This document shows, piece after piece, positions 33,564-45,312 of a stretch of 64,000 bases of DNA. The stretch covers positions 3,957,639 through 4,021,638 of the forward strand of contig NZ_KI632512.1 of assembly GCF_000504305.1 (NCBI RefSeq), read 5' to 3'. The first letter of the stretch is position 1; each line of letters begins with the position of its first letter. Below the pieces are notes generated by a model. It was not told the DNA's origin. It searched no databases and saw nothing but the letters and a program-made list of their open reading frames with translations. Made by a program: the position numbers and the translations under genes. Source of the stretch: Nitratidesulfovibrio termitidis HI1 (GTDB lineage Bacteria > Desulfobacterota > Desulfovibrionia > Desulfovibrionales > Desulfovibrionaceae).

Positions 33564-36237
33564 ATGGGGGCGCATCCTTGCGGTGGCCCTGCTTGTGCTC
33601 GCACACGCGGCAACCTCTCCGGCCCAGACGCCGAGGGACACCACCGTCATTGTCCTGCCTTTCCAGGTGAATGCCGGACCGGACCTCGAATATCTCAACG
33701 ACGACCTGCCGGAACTCGTCTCGCAGCGCCTGGTGGCGCGCGGGCTTACCGTCATTGCCCGGCAGGATACCCAGGCCCTGGTGCGCGACCAGCGCGTGAC
33801 CAATCTGGACGTGTCCATCGCGCGCGACCTGTCCGTGCTGGCGGGCGCGGGCGTTGCCGTGTACGGCAGCTTCAACCAGGTGGGCGAAGGCTTCAGCATC
33901 GACGTGCGCGTGGTGGACGCCCTGGGCATCCGCGCCGCGCGGCCCTTCTTCATCCAGAAGGAAGGGCTCATCAACATCCTGCCCGCCGTGGATGAACTGG
34001 CCGAGCGCATCGCGTCCGACCTGTTGCGCCGCAACACCCTGGCCGACGTCAAGGTGCGCGGCACCAAGGTGCTGGACCCCGACGTGGTGCTGATGCGCCT
34101 GACCACCCGCAAGGGCGACCCGGTGGACCCGGCAGCCATCAACCGCGAAGTGAAGCGCATCTGGGATCTTGGCTACTTCAGCGATGTGCAGGCCAACGTG
34201 GAGCAGGACGGTGAAGGCCTGATCCTCGTGTACACGGTGCAGGAAAAGCCGCGCATCGAAAACGTCACCGTAGAGGGCTCGGACAAGGTGGACGTGGACG
34301 ACATTCTTGCCGCCATGAGCACCAAGACCGGTTCGGTCCTCAACGAAAAACTGCTTGCGCAAGACCTGCAGAAGGTCACCGAACTCTACCGCAAGGAAGG
34401 CTACTACCTGGCCAAGGTCTCGCACCGCATCGATTCGCGTGCGGGCGGGTCGGGCGCCAGCCTGGTGCTGAAGGTGGAGGAAGGCAAGAAGCTGTACATC
34501 AAGAAGGTGGCCTTCGAAGGCATTGAAAAGCTGGATGCCGACGACCTGAAGAAGCAGCTGGCGCTGTCCGAGCGCGGCATGTTCTCGTGGATCACCGGTT
34601 CCGGCGTGCTCAAGGACGAACATCTGGAGCGCGATTCTGCCGCCATCACCGCCTACTGCATGAACCACGGCTATCTCGACGCCATGGTGGCCGCGCCCAA
34701 GGTGGACTACGAAGAGGACGGCATCATCGTCACCTTCGCCATCAAGGAAGGCCCGCGCTACAAGCTGGGCGAGGTGACCTTTGCGGGCGACCTCATCGAG
34801 CCCGACACCCGCCTGTCTGAAATCGTCAAGCTGGACGACGTGAAGAAGGAAGACGGCTACTTCCGCTTCAACGTGATGCAGGAAGACAACAAGGCCCTTA
34901 CCGACTTTTACGCCGACTACGGCTATGCCTTCGCCGAGGTGAACCCCCGTACCAGGAAGCACGAGGACGAGCCCGTGGTGGACGTGGCCTACACCGTGAA
35001 CAAGCGGCAGAAGGTGTACATTCGCCGCGCCCTGGTGGAAGGCAACGACAAGACCCGCGACAACGTCATCCTGCGTGAACTGCGCATCACCGACGGTGAC
35101 ATGTTCGAGGGCAAGAAGCTGCGCCGCAGCGCGGAACGCCTGAACAGGCTGCAGTACTTCGAAGCCGTGAGCACGGAACTGGTGCCCACCGACCATGAAG
35201 ACGAAGTGGACCTGAAGGTCAAGGTGAAGGAGAAGAACACCGGCGCGCTCATCGGCGGCATCGGGTACTCCACCTACTACGAGTTTGGCGTGTCCGGCAC
35301 CATCATGGAACGCAACCTGTTCGGCAAGGGGTACCAGACGTCGTTCATGGCCCTGTTCTCCGGTCGCCGTACCGCGTACCAGTGGTCCTTCACCAACCCG
35401 CGCTACAACGACACCAACCTGTCGGTGGGCTACGACGCGTACAACATTCGCGACGAGTACACGGACTTCAGCAAGAACACCATCGGCAACACCGTCCGTT
35501 TCGCCTACCCCATCGGTGAATACACCACCGTGGGTTGGGGCTACCGGCTCGACTTCTACAAGCTGTACGACGTCGAGGACGACGCGGCAGATATCATCCA
35601 CGAGCGAGAAGGCGATAACGTGTCCAGCGTCGTGCATGGCCGTATCACCCGCGACACCACGGACAGCAAGGAAAACCCGACCCGGGGCAATATCACCAAG
35701 ATATTCACCGAATACGGCGGCGGTGTCCTGATGGGTGACGACAACTTCTTCAAGCCCACGGTACAGACCGAACAGTACTACCAGTGGCGTCCCAACCATG
35801 TGCTGCACGGTCGCGTGCGCGGCGGCGTGGTGCTGGAAACCAAGAATGACGAGGAAGTGCCGGTGTTCGAACGGTTCTACATCGGTGGCATCGATTCCAT
35901 TCGCGGTTACAGTTCCAAGGACATCTCGCCGCGCGACAAGGATTCCGGCGACCGCATCGGCGGCGACCGCATGGCCTTTGCCAACATGGAGTACATCTGG
36001 GTGTTCGAGCCGGATTTGGGGCTTGCCCTGGTGCCGTTCTTCGACGTGGGCTTCAACGCGGACTCGTCCGAGGAATTCACCTGGGATGACGAGATCAAGA
36101 AGTCGGTGGGGCTTGAATTCAGGTGGCGTTCGCCCATGGGCGACCTGCGCTTTGCCTACGGCTATCCGCTTGACGAAAACCGCGAAGGCGACAAGACCAA
36201 CGGCCGCTTCGAGTTCTCCATGGGCCAGTTCTTCTAG
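33547..36237 (+). CDS. bamA: outer membrane protein assembly factor BamA with extra N-terminal domain
   Basis: An 896-residue Omp85 protein, the central insertase for outer-membrane beta-barrels. The signal peptide MTRLARWGRILAVALLVLAH... is cleaved near SPAQ. Residues about 30-160 form an additional alpha/beta domain (TVIVLPFQVNAGPDLEYLNDDL, LVARGLTVIARQDT) resembling TolB-N/CsgG-FlgO folds. Five POTRA domains follow from about 165, then the 16-strand barrel ending in FEFSMGQFF, the aromatic C-terminal beta-signal. VRGYSSKDISPRD-type loop 6 is present as IRGYSSKDI. It is longer than E. coli BamA by about 86 residues, mainly from the added domain. A terminator follows. Confidence 0.95.
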   Translation: MTRLARWGRILAVALLVLAHAATSPAQTPRDTTVIVLPFQVNAGPDLEYLNDDLPELVSQRLVARGLTVIARQDTQALVRDQRVTNLDVSIARDLSVLAGAGVAVYGSFNQVGEGFSIDVRVVDALGIRAARPFFIQKEGLINILPAVDELAERIASDLLRRNTLADVKVRGTKVLDPDVVLMRLTTRKGDPVDPAAINREVKRIWDLGYFSDVQANVEQDGEGLILVYTVQEKPRIENVTVEGSDKVDVDDILAAMSTKTGSVLNEKLLAQDLQKVTELYRKEGYYLAKVSHRIDSRAGGSGASLVLKVEEGKKLYIKKVAFEGIEKLDADDLKKQLALSERGMFSWITGSGVLKDEHLERDSAAITAYCMNHGYLDAMVAAPKVDYEEDGIIVTFAIKEGPRYKLGEVTFAGDLIEPDTRLSEIVKLDDVKKEDGYFRFNVMQEDNKALTDFYADYGYAFAEVNPRTRKHEDEPVVDVAYTVNKRQKVYIRRALVEGNDKTRDNVILRELRITDGDMFEGKKLRRSAERLNRLQYFEAVSTELVPTDHEDEVDLKVKVKEKNTGALIGGIGYSTYYEFGVSGTIMERNLFGKGYQTSFMALFSGRRTAYQWSFTNPRYNDTNLSVGYDAYNIRDEYTDFSKNTIGNTVRFAYPIGEYTTVGWGYRLDFYKLYDVEDDAADIIHEREGDNVSSVVHGRITRDTTDSKENPTRGNITKIFTEYGGGVLMGDDNFFKPTVQTEQYYQWRPNHVLHGRVRGGVVLETKNDEEVPVFERFYIGGIDSIRGYSSKDISPRDKDSGDRIGGDRMAFANMEYIWVFEPDLGLALVPFFDVGFNADSSEEFTWDDEIKKSVGLEFRWRSPMGDLRFAYGYPLDENREGDKTNGRFEFSMGQFF

Positions 36238-36280
36238 CCAACTGCGGCGCCCCACGGGGCGGAGCAGCATACGCAACATG

Positions 36281-36308
36281 ACGGGGCGCGGCGCAGGCCG
36301 CGCCCCGT
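36281..36308 (+). terminator. hairpin after bamA
   Basis: ACGGGGCGCGGC (36281-36292) and its reverse complement (36297-36308) around GCAG, followed by TT and a partial outer pairing. A moderate terminator or attenuator. Confidence 0.6.
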
Positions 36309-36614
36309 TTGCGTGGCAGGCGGCAGCGCGTGGCGGCATGCCATGTGGACGCCGGATGCCGCTCGCCCGCCGGGCCTGATGGCTTCGCCGTCCGCTTCGT
36401 CGTCCGCTTCGTCGTCCGCTTCGTCGTCTGGGTGCGGCGCTTGTCGGCATACGTGTCGGCCAGCGCGTTCGGCAGATCTGCCCGGCAGGCCCGCGCGCGG
36501 GTACGGGTTGCCAACGATGCGCGGGTTGCGGTAGGGTTTGCCGCCGCCGCAGCCCGTCCGGGGTGCTGCAGGCTGCACTGCGCCGTGGCCGCCCGGCGGA
36601 ACCCAGGAACGGAC
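36309..36614. other. bamA-amidase intergenic region
   Basis: About 300 bases holding the 12-bp tandem repeat (36382-36429) and the amidase leader. The frame is open into the amidase, but no ribosome site supports an earlier start. Confidence 0.5.
36382..36429. repeat. 12-bp tandem repeat, four copies
   Basis: GCTTCGTCGTCC repeated at 36382, 36394, 36406 and 36418, with single mismatches in the first and last copies. Confidence 0.9.
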
Positions 36615-38999
36615 ATGCACAGGTTTTTCGCTCTCCTTCTGCTTTCCCTCACATTCGTTTACTGCATCGGCCTTCCCGCACCGGCGAAGGCCGCCGATGC
36701 CGCGTCCGCGTACGCCGCCGCCAAGAAAGAGCTGGAGTCCCTGAAGCGGGATGCCCGGCGCGGCGCGCTGCGCGAACCGTGGGAACGGGTCGTGTCGCGG
36801 TTCGACGGCACGGTCCGCGACTATCCGCGCTGGCCCAACGTGCCCGCCGCCATGTTTCACGGCGCGCTGGCCGTGGAAGAACTGGCCAGCCGCTCCTATC
36901 GCAAGACCGACTTCGAGGATGCGGCCCGCCGTTTCGAGCGGGTGGCGGCCAAATATGCCTGGCATGTGCTGGCCGACGACGCGTTGCTGCACGCGGCGGA
37001 CATCCGGGGCAACCGCCTTGGGGATGTTGCGGCCTCGCGCAAACTGCTGGACACCATCCTGACCCGCTATCCCAGCGGCGACATGGCCGACCCAGCCCGC
37101 GACCTGTTGGCGGCGCTTTCCGGCACGCCCGGCGGTGATGCGCCCACGGCGCCGGTGGCCGTGGGGCGGTCCGGGCGTCTGGAGCAGGACGGCGACGTGC
37201 CCGCCGCCAAGGTGACGGGCGATTCCGCACGGTCTTCGGACGGCGGGGTGGCGGTGGCCTCTGCATCGGACGGCGTTCCGACCCCCAAGGCACCCGCCAA
37301 GGCGAAGAAGGCCGCCCGCAGCGACCCGGCCAAGGCCGCGAAGCTGTATGCGGAGGCCCGCAAGGAACTGGAGGCCGTGCGCGGCGACGCCAAACGGGCG
37401 GCCCTGCGCGAGCCGTGGCTGCGCGTGATGGCCCTGTACGAGGGCGCCCGGGATGCCGCGCCGGAAGGGGATCTGGCCCCCAACTCCGCCTACGGCATGG
37501 CCGTGGCGCAAGAGGAACTGGCCTCGCGCTCGTGGCGGAAGGACGATTTTCTCACGGCGGTGACCCGCTATAACGAGGTGGTGGCCGCCTACCCCGACGA
37601 TTCGCTGGCCGACGACTGCATGCTGCGGGCCGCGCGGTTGCGGGTCACCCGGCTGGACGACGCCGAGGGGGCGCACCAGTTGCTGGAAGCGCAGTTGCGC
37701 CGCTACCCCAAGGGCGACATGGCCGGAGAGGCCCGCGCCCTGCTGGCGGACCTGACCGCCGCGCGCATCACGGCATCTGCCCGGCAGGGCGCGCCTGGTT
37801 CAGCCGTTCCGTCTGGGCAGTCGGGAAAGGCCGCGTCTCCTGCCGCGCCCGCGCGCGGTGGCAAGCCCGCAGTGCTGCGCCAGGTGTCGTGGCGCGCGGA
37901 CAACGACCGGGCCACCATCACCATCGAGCTTTCGCGCGAGACGGAATGGCGCAGCCAGTATGCCGCGCCGGACAATGGCGCGGGGCGTCCGCCGCGCCTG
38001 TACATCGACTTTTCCGATGCCCTGCCCGACGACGCCGTGAAGCCCGGCGCCAAGGTGTCCGGCGCGCTGCTGACGCGGGTGCGTTCCGACCAGCCCTCGT
38101 CCGGCCACACCCGGGTCATCCTGGATTTCAAGGCGCTCAGGCGCTACAAGGTGCAGGCCGTGCGCAATCCGTATCGGGTGGTCATAGAGGTGGGGGCCAC
38201 CGACGCGGCTCTGCCCGATGGCCAGCGGCCCGACGACAGCCGCGTGTCCGTGCCGGTGCGTGAGGCGGACAGGGCCACGCCCTCCGCCCCGCCCAAGGAC
38301 CTGGTGGAACAACTGGGCCTGACCGTGCATACCGTGCTGATCGACGCAGGCCACGGCGGCAAGGACCCCGGCGCCATGGGGAACGGCATCGTGGAACGAA
38401 ACCTGACGCTCAAGATGGCCAAGATGGTGGGCGAACGCTTGCGCCGCATGGGCTTTTCGGTCATCTACACCCGCGACAAGGATGTTTTCGTGCCGTTGGA
38501 CAGGCGCACCGCCAACGCCAACGACAAGAAGGCCGACCTGTTCCTGTCGCTGCACGTCAACGCCAATACCGACCCGCGCATCTGCGGCTTCGAGACCTAC
38601 TACCTCGACCTTGCGCGATCGGACAGCGCCACCCGTGTGGCCGCGCGCGAAAACGCCGTCAGCGAGAAAAGCCTCAGCGACCTGCAATTCATCCTCACGG
38701 ATCTCATGCTCAACGCCAAGACGCAGGAATCGCGCGACGTGGCCAACTTCGTGCAGGATTCCGCCCTGGGGCGGTTGCGGCGCGGGGGTTTTCCCGCCCA
38801 TGACAACGGCGTGCGTTCGGCCCCGTTCTATGTGCTGATGGGGGCGCGCATGCCCTCGGTGCTGGTGGAGCTTGGCTACTGCACCAACCCCGACGAGGCC
38901 CGCCGTCTGAACTCTGAAAAGTACCTCTCCACGCTGGCCGACGGCATCGCCGAGGGCGTGGCCTCGTACAAGCGCAAACTTGCCCGTTTTTCGCAGTGA
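36615..38999 (+). CDS. N-acetylmuramoyl-L-alanine amidase (AmiC type) with duplicated N-terminal repeat domain
   Basis: A 794-residue exported amidase that would cleave the lactyl-peptide bond of peptidoglycan during cell separation. A signal peptide ends near APAKAAD. Two homologous helical TPR-like modules follow (about 36-165 and 245-375), sharing REPW, EELASRS and the end RYPxGDMAxxARxLLA. An AMIN domain (about 415-525, VSWRADNDRATITIELSRETEW) leads to Amidase_3 (about 575-790) with zinc/catalytic residues in IDAGHGGKDPGA, GIVERNL, SLHVNAN and LVELGYCTNPDE. The start at 36615 follows AGGAACGG. Its place between bamA and skp is characteristic of this genus-type cluster. Confidence 0.93.
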   Translation: MHRFFALLLLSLTFVYCIGLPAPAKAADAASAYAAAKKELESLKRDARRGALREPWERVVSRFDGTVRDYPRWPNVPAAMFHGALAVEELASRSYRKTDFEDAARRFERVAAKYAWHVLADDALLHAADIRGNRLGDVAASRKLLDTILTRYPSGDMADPARDLLAALSGTPGGDAPTAPVAVGRSGRLEQDGDVPAAKVTGDSARSSDGGVAVASASDGVPTPKAPAKAKKAARSDPAKAAKLYAEARKELEAVRGDAKRAALREPWLRVMALYEGARDAAPEGDLAPNSAYGMAVAQEELASRSWRKDDFLTAVTRYNEVVAAYPDDSLADDCMLRAARLRVTRLDDAEGAHQLLEAQLRRYPKGDMAGEARALLADLTAARITASARQGAPGSAVPSGQSGKAASPAAPARGGKPAVLRQVSWRADNDRATITIELSRETEWRSQYAAPDNGAGRPPRLYIDFSDALPDDAVKPGAKVSGALLTRVRSDQPSSGHTRVILDFKALRRYKVQAVRNPYRVVIEVGATDAALPDGQRPDDSRVSVPVREADRATPSAPPKDLVEQLGLTVHTVLIDAGHGGKDPGAMGNGIVERNLTLKMAKMVGERLRRMGFSVIYTRDKDVFVPLDRRTANANDKKADLFLSLHVNANTDPRICGFETYYLDLARSDSATRVAARENAVSEKSLSDLQFILTDLMLNAKTQESRDVANFVQDSALGRLRRGGFPAHDNGVRSAPFYVLMGARMPSVLVELGYCTNPDEARRLNSEKYLSTLADGIAEGVASYKRKLARFSQ

Positions 39000-39247
39000 T
39001 GTCGCGTCGCTTGACGCCCCACCGACAAGGGGATAACTGACCGCGAACCCCTGCATATCGCGCCCCTTGGCGCGGCATGCGGCAGGTACCGGGGGAATGG
39101 TGCCGGTCGGGCGTCGGGCGGCGTCCGGTAACGTCGGGCAACGCTCGGGGCGCCCGCGAATCGGCATCCGCCACATCGCATTCATTGCAAGCTACGCCGG
39201 TTTCCGGCTGCAACTCATCCAAGGTGTTTTCAAAGGAGTCGCTTCGC

Positions 39248-39775
39248 ATGCGTAGAGTTCTCATCCTGGCCGCGGCCTTCGTCCTTGCCTGGACCGCCGT
39301 TGCCGTTGCCGCCGACATGAAGATCGCCATCGTCAACATGCAGGCCATCGCCTCCCAGAGCGAAGCCGCGCAGGACGCCCAGAAGAAGATGAAGGCCACC
39401 TTCGGCGCAGAAAGGGACCAGCTGGAAAAGCAGGCCAACGACCTGAAGAAGAAGGCCGAGGACATGAAGGTCCAGTCCGCCGCTCTGTCCGCTGAAGCCA
39501 AGGAAGACAAGAAGGTGGAGTTCATCCGCCTGAAGCGCGACCTTGAAGACAAGACCCGCGCCTTTGCCCGCAAGGTCGAATCCGCCGAAGTGCGCGTGCG
39601 CCAGGAAATGGCCGCCATCATCCTGAAGGCCGCCAAGGAATACGGCGAGAAGAAGGGCTACACCCTGATTCTCGACGGTGCCGCCGCTGGCGTGGTGCAT
39701 GCCGACAAGACCATCGACGTGACCAAGGAACTGCTGGACGAAGTGAACCGCGTGTACCGCGCGGGCAAGAAGTAG
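39248..39775 (+). CDS. skp: OmpH/Skp family periplasmic chaperone
   Basis: A 175-residue periplasmic protein. The signal peptide [22 protein letters not shown] precedes the mature start [21 protein letters not shown] long Lys/Glu/Ala-rich coiled-coil tentacle (about 45-125) and a C-terminal [22 protein letters not shown] strand region give the jellyfish-like trimer of Skp, which holds unfolded outer-membrane proteins for BamA. The start at 39248 has AAGGAG upstream. lpxD begins ten bases after its stop, and the location downstream of bamA fits the role. Confidence 0.93.
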   Translation: MRRVLILAAAFVLAWTAVAVAADMKIAIVNMQAIASQSEAAQDAQKKMKATFGAERDQLEKQANDLKKKAEDMKVQSAALSAEAKEDKKVEFIRLKRDLEDKTRAFARKVESAEVRVRQEMAAIILKAAKEYGEKKGYTLILDGAAAGVVHADKTIDVTKELLDEVNRVYRAGKK

Positions 39776-39785
39776 CGGGGGGCTG

Positions 39786-40817
39786 ATGGCCAGACTGCTT
39801 TCCGAGTTGGCGGGGCTGCTGGGACTCGAACTGCGTGGTGAAGACCGCGCGATCGAGGGTGTGAACACCCTTGAGGCGGCGGGCCCCGCCGAGGTGAGCT
39901 TTCTGGCGAACCCCAGGTACACCCATCTGCTGGCGACCACCCGCGCAGGCGCGGTGATCGTGGCGGCGGAGCATGCGGACGCCGTGCCGTGCGCCCTGAT
40001 CAGCGCCAATCCGTACTTCGACTTCGGGCGTACCCTGGCCCTGTTTTCCAAGGCGCAGGGCAGTCTTTCGGGCGTGAGCGACATGGCGTTCGTGCACCCC
40101 GAGGCGGAACTGGGCGAAGGCTGCACCGTCTATCCCTTTGCATTCGTCGGACCCCGTGCGCATATCGGCGCGGGGTCCGTTCTCTTTCCCGGCGTGTACG
40201 TGGGCGAGGACTGCCACGTGGGGTCCGGCTGCCTGCTGTACCCCAATGCGGTGCTGATGGCCGGGACCGAAATCGGCAGCGGCTGCATCCTGCATGCCGG
40301 GGTGGTGCTGGGGGCCGATGGCTTCGGTTTTGCCCGCACCGACTTCGGCATCCAGAAGATTCCGCAGGTGGGCACCGTGCGCCTTGGCAACGATGTGGAG
40401 GTAGGCGCCAACTCCGCCATCGACCGCTCGGTGCTGGGCGTGACCTGCGTGGGCGACGGGACCAAGATCGACAATCTGGTGCAGATCGGCCATAACGTCG
40501 AAATGGGACGCAACTGCCTGATCGTTTCGCAGGTGGGCATTTCCGGCTCCACCAAGGTGGGCGACGACGTGACCATGGCCGGGCAGGTAGGCGTGGCCGG
40601 GCATCTTTCCATCGGCAACGGGGTGACCCTGGGGCCCAAGTCGGGCGTGGCCAAGAGCATTCCCGACGGCGAAACCATGGGCGGCGCACCCGCCGTGGAC
40701 AAGTCCACCTACATGCGCACCCTGACCGTGATGCCCAAGCTCCCCGACATGTACAAGCGCATCGGCAAGCTCGAAAAAGAGCTTGAGGAACTGAAAAAGC
40801 TCGCCGCCAAGGAATGA
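39786..40817 (+). CDS. lpxD: UDP-3-O-(3-hydroxyacyl)glucosamine N-acyltransferase
   Basis: A 343-residue LpxD, the third enzyme of lipid A synthesis. The N-terminal uridine-binding domain (about 1-100, [26 protein letters not shown]) is followed by a left-handed beta-helix of hexapeptide repeats with the catalytic His in [13 protein letters not shown] and downstream [11 protein letters not shown]. The C-terminal helix ([15 protein letters not shown]) completes the trimer. It is one base from fabZ, consistent with an operon. Confidence 0.97.
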   Translation: MARLLSELAGLLGLELRGEDRAIEGVNTLEAAGPAEVSFLANPRYTHLLATTRAGAVIVAAEHADAVPCALISANPYFDFGRTLALFSKAQGSLSGVSDMAFVHPEAELGEGCTVYPFAFVGPRAHIGAGSVLFPGVYVGEDCHVGSGCLLYPNAVLMAGTEIGSGCILHAGVVLGADGFGFARTDFGIQKIPQVGTVRLGNDVEVGANSAIDRSVLGVTCVGDGTKIDNLVQIGHNVEMGRNCLIVSQVGISGSTKVGDDVTMAGQVGVAGHLSIGNGVTLGPKSGVAKSIPDGETMGGAPAVDKSTYMRTLTVMPKLPDMYKRIGKLEKELEELKKLAAKE

Positions 40818-40818
40818 C

Positions 40819-41282
40819 ATGACCGACCCCGCACAGAACATCCTCGATATCCGCCAGATTCTGGGCCTTCTGCCCCATCGCTATCCCTTTCTGCTGGTGG
40901 ACAGGGTGACGGAATACGTCCCCGGCGAGTACATCAAGGGATACAAGAACGTGACCATGAACGAGCCGTTCTTCGAGGGGCACTTTCCCGGCGTGCCCGT
41001 GATGCCGGGCGTGCTGATCATGGAAGCCCTGGCCCAGGCCGGTGGCATTCTGGTGGTCAAGAGCACCGACACCCCCGTGGAGGACAAGCTGTTCCTGTTC
41101 ACCGGCATCGAGTCGGTGCGCTTCCGCAAGCCGGTCTACCCCGGCGACAAGCTGGAACTGCACTGCCGCCTGCTGCGCCACAAGCTGAAGCTGTGGAAGA
41201 TGGAAGGCTTCGCCTACGTGGACGGCAAGCTGGCCGCAGAGGCTGTGATGACCGCCGCCGTGACCAACAGGGAGGACATGTA

Positions 41283-41283
<1 letters not shown>
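40819..41283 (+). CDS. fabZ: 3-hydroxyacyl-ACP dehydratase FabZ
   Basis: A 154-residue hot-dog-fold dehydratase. LPHRYPFLLVDRV (19-31) and FFEGHFPGVPVMPGVLIMEALAQ carry catalytic His55 and Glu69. It dehydrates 3-hydroxyacyl-ACP and so balances phospholipid against lipid A synthesis, which is why it sits between lpxD and lpxA. Its TAG overlaps the GTG start of lpxA by one base. Confidence 0.97.
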
Positions 41284-43215
<1,932 letters not shown>

Positions 43216-43336
43216 CGCCTGTCGTCACGGAGTTACGGACAGCCTCAAAAGTTTCACCGCATATCCGGCAGACCCCACGCGGGCCGGTTGCCCGCACAGA
43301 TACGTGCCGTCCAGAGTGATGGCGGAGGATACAGCG

Positions 43337-44521
43337 ATGCGTCTTGCCCAACGCATGGAAAGCGTGCCCCGTTCCTACATCCGTGAAATCCTGAAGGTGA
43401 CGGCGCAACCGGACATCATTTCCTTTGCCGGGGGGCTGCCGCACCCGGCGTCGTTTCCGGTGGACGCGGTGGCCAGCGCGGCGGCCAGCGTGCTGGAAGA
43501 GGCCGGGCCGGAAGCCCTGCAATACACCACCACCGAAGGTTTTCCGCCCCTGCGGCAGTGGATCGCCGACCGCTACAAGCGGCAGGGCATCCATGTCTCG
43601 CCCGACGACATCCTGATCACCACCGGCTCGCAGCAGGCCCTGGACCTGGTGGCCAAGGCGTGCATCGACCGGGGCGGCAAGGTGGTCATGGAACGTCCCG
43701 GCTACCTGGGGGCCATCCAGTGTTTTGCCGTGTTCGGGCCGGACTTCGTCACCGTGCCCCTGACCCCGCGCGGGGTGGATACGGATGCCCTGCGCAAGGC
43801 GGCCAAGGGCGCGCAGGTGTTCTACGCCGTGCCCAGCTTCCAGAATCCGTCCGGCATCACCTATGACGAGCAGACCCGCCGCGAGGTGGCCGACATCATG
43901 GCCGAAGCCGGCTGCCTGCTGGTGGAGGACAACCCCTATGGCGAGCTGCGCTTCATGGGGCAGCACCTGCCGCCGGTGCGGGCCTACGCCAGTGCGCCGT
44001 CCGTGCTGCTGGGCTCGTTCTCCAAGGTGGTGTCGCCGGGGTTGCGCCTGGGCTGGGTGTGCGCGCCGCAGGAGGTGCTGAACCCCATGATCACCGCCAA
44101 ACAGGCCAGCGACCTGCACACCCCCGGTTTTACCCAGCGCATCCTGCACCGCTACCTGACGGACAACGACGTGGACACCCACATCGCGTCCATCCGCGCC
44201 CGTTACGGCGCCCAGCGCGACGCCATGGTGCAGGCCATCCGCCAGCATTTTCCGGAAGAGGTGGCCTACACCGAGCCGGAAGGCGGCATGTTCCTGTGGT
44301 GTACCCTGCCCGAGGGCATTTCCGCCGAGGCGCTGTTCCACAAGGCCATCGAGCGCAAGGTGGCCTTCGTGCCGGGGCGTCCGTTCTACGTGGACGAGAC
44401 CGACGACACCTTCCGCCTGAACTTCTCCAACTCCAGCCCGGAACTGATCGACGAGGGCATCGCGCGCCTCGGGCAGTGCCTGCGCGAGTACCTTGGCAAG
44501 GGGCAGGCAAGCGCGTCCTAA
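43337..44521 (+). CDS. PLP-dependent aminotransferase (class I/II, 2-aminoadipate-aminotransferase-like)
   Basis: A 394-residue fold-type I aminotransferase of the LysN/MocR-catalytic-domain type. The internal aldimine Lys is in LLGSFSKVVSPGLRLGW; ITTGSQQALDLVAK, YAVPSFQNPSGITY and VEDNPYGELRF are the cofactor-binding segments. FRLNFSNSSPELI carries the carboxylate-binding Arg. Substrate is uncertain (aromatic, branched or 2-aminoadipate). ATG 43337 has GGAGG about ten bases upstream; ATG 43319 is an alternative. It follows lpxI by 121 bases without a visible terminator. Confidence 0.9.
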   Translation: MRLAQRMESVPRSYIREILKVTAQPDIISFAGGLPHPASFPVDAVASAAASVLEEAGPEALQYTTTEGFPPLRQWIADRYKRQGIHVSPDDILITTGSQQALDLVAKACIDRGGKVVMERPGYLGAIQCFAVFGPDFVTVPLTPRGVDTDALRKAAKGAQVFYAVPSFQNPSGITYDEQTRREVADIMAEAGCLLVEDNPYGELRFMGQHLPPVRAYASAPSVLLGSFSKVVSPGLRLGWVCAPQEVLNPMITAKQASDLHTPGFTQRILHRYLTDNDVDTHIASIRARYGAQRDAMVQAIRQHFPEEVAYTEPEGGMFLWCTLPEGISAEALFHKAIERKVAFVPGRPFYVDETDDTFRLNFSNSSPELIDEGIARLGQCLREYLGKGQASAS

Positions 44522-44608
44522 CCGCGTCCTAACCGCGCCTGGGCATCGTTGCTGGCGGACCCCGCGTTCGCCCGCCGACGCCGCAGCGATGATCGTTGCC
44601 ATGACGAT

Positions 44609-44643
44609 GGGGCGCTCCACCATGCCGGTGGGGCGCCCCTTTT
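44609..44643. terminator. intrinsic terminator between convergent genes
   Basis: GGGGCGCTCCACC (44609-44621) pairs with GGTGGGGCGCCCC (44627-44639), one T-G wobble, followed by TTTT on the plus strand. It ends the aminotransferase transcript. Confidence 0.82.
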
Positions 44644-44695
44644 CGTGTGCCGCGTCATGCCGTCAACGGGCGAAAAGGCAACGCAGGGACAGTCC

Positions 44696-45169
44696 CTAGG
44701 CGGGATAGAACTTGCCCGTGCACGACGTGACGTTCACGGCGATGACGGCGGTCATCTTCAGCATGTTGGGCGGGTACCCCTTGCCGGCGTGCTGCGGGGT
44801 GTACTTGGCGACAATGGCGTCCAGCACGCGGCTCACGGCGGCGGTGTCCTGCACCACCGACGCCCGGCCCCGGATGATCACGCTTTCGTAGGCGGTGTTG
44901 GTGTCGCAGGGCAGGTCGGGGTGGTGGATGAGCGAGAGGATCTTGTCCACCTCGAACCCGACCATGGGGTCGCGCTTGATGTTGTTCAGCTTTTCGCCCG
45001 CGGCCAGTCCGTGGATGTAGACGGTGCCGTCCATGACGGCGAAATGGACCGGCGTGACGTACGGGCAGCCGTCGGCGCCGTTGGTGGCCAGCCTGCCCAC
45101 AAGTTCCGTGTCCAGCAGGTGGGCTATCTGCTCCGGCGAGAGGGGGTAGTCTTTCATTCTTGCCTGCAT
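44696..45169 (-). CDS. pyridoxamine 5'-phosphate oxidase-family FMN-binding protein
   Basis: A 157-residue split-barrel flavoprotein of the PNPOx-like/NimA-like group. LVGRLATNGADGCPYVTPVHFAVMDGTVYIHG is the flavin-binding barrel start, followed by KLNNIKRDPMVGFEVD and a late VTSCTGKFYPA. Such proteins bind FMN or haem and are often reductases or detoxification proteins; true PNP oxidase activity is unlikely at this length. The start at 45169 has GGAGG five bases upstream. It is divergent from a MocR-type regulator, which probably controls it. Confidence 0.88.
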   Translation of the reverse strand: MQARMKDYPLSPEQIAHLLDTELVGRLATNGADGCPYVTPVHFAVMDGTVYIHGLAAGEKLNNIKRDPMVGFEVDKILSLIHHPDLPCDTNTAYESVIIRGRASVVQDTAAVSRVLDAIVAKYTPQHAGKGYPPNMLKMTAVIAVNVTSCTGKFYPA

Positions 45170-45192
45170 GGGAACCTCCGGGTAGATGTTTT

Positions 45193-45262
45193 CTGTCCCC
45201 GCAATTAGTGCATTTATGCTGCATATGGGTAGGGACAGTTTGCTTTTATGGCAGCGGACAGT
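45193..45262. promoter_or_regulatory. GGACAG repeats between the PNPOx-like and MocR genes
   Basis: GGACAGT occurs as a direct repeat at 45233-45239 and 45256-45262 (23 bases apart), with an inverted GGGACAG at 45193-45199. MocR/PdxR regulators typically bind direct repeats in such divergent regions. Confidence 0.5.
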
Positions 45263-45312
45263 CTTTTGGGCCGATAGTCGCCAATTCCGCCACCGTACCG
45301 CCGGAGTGTTCC

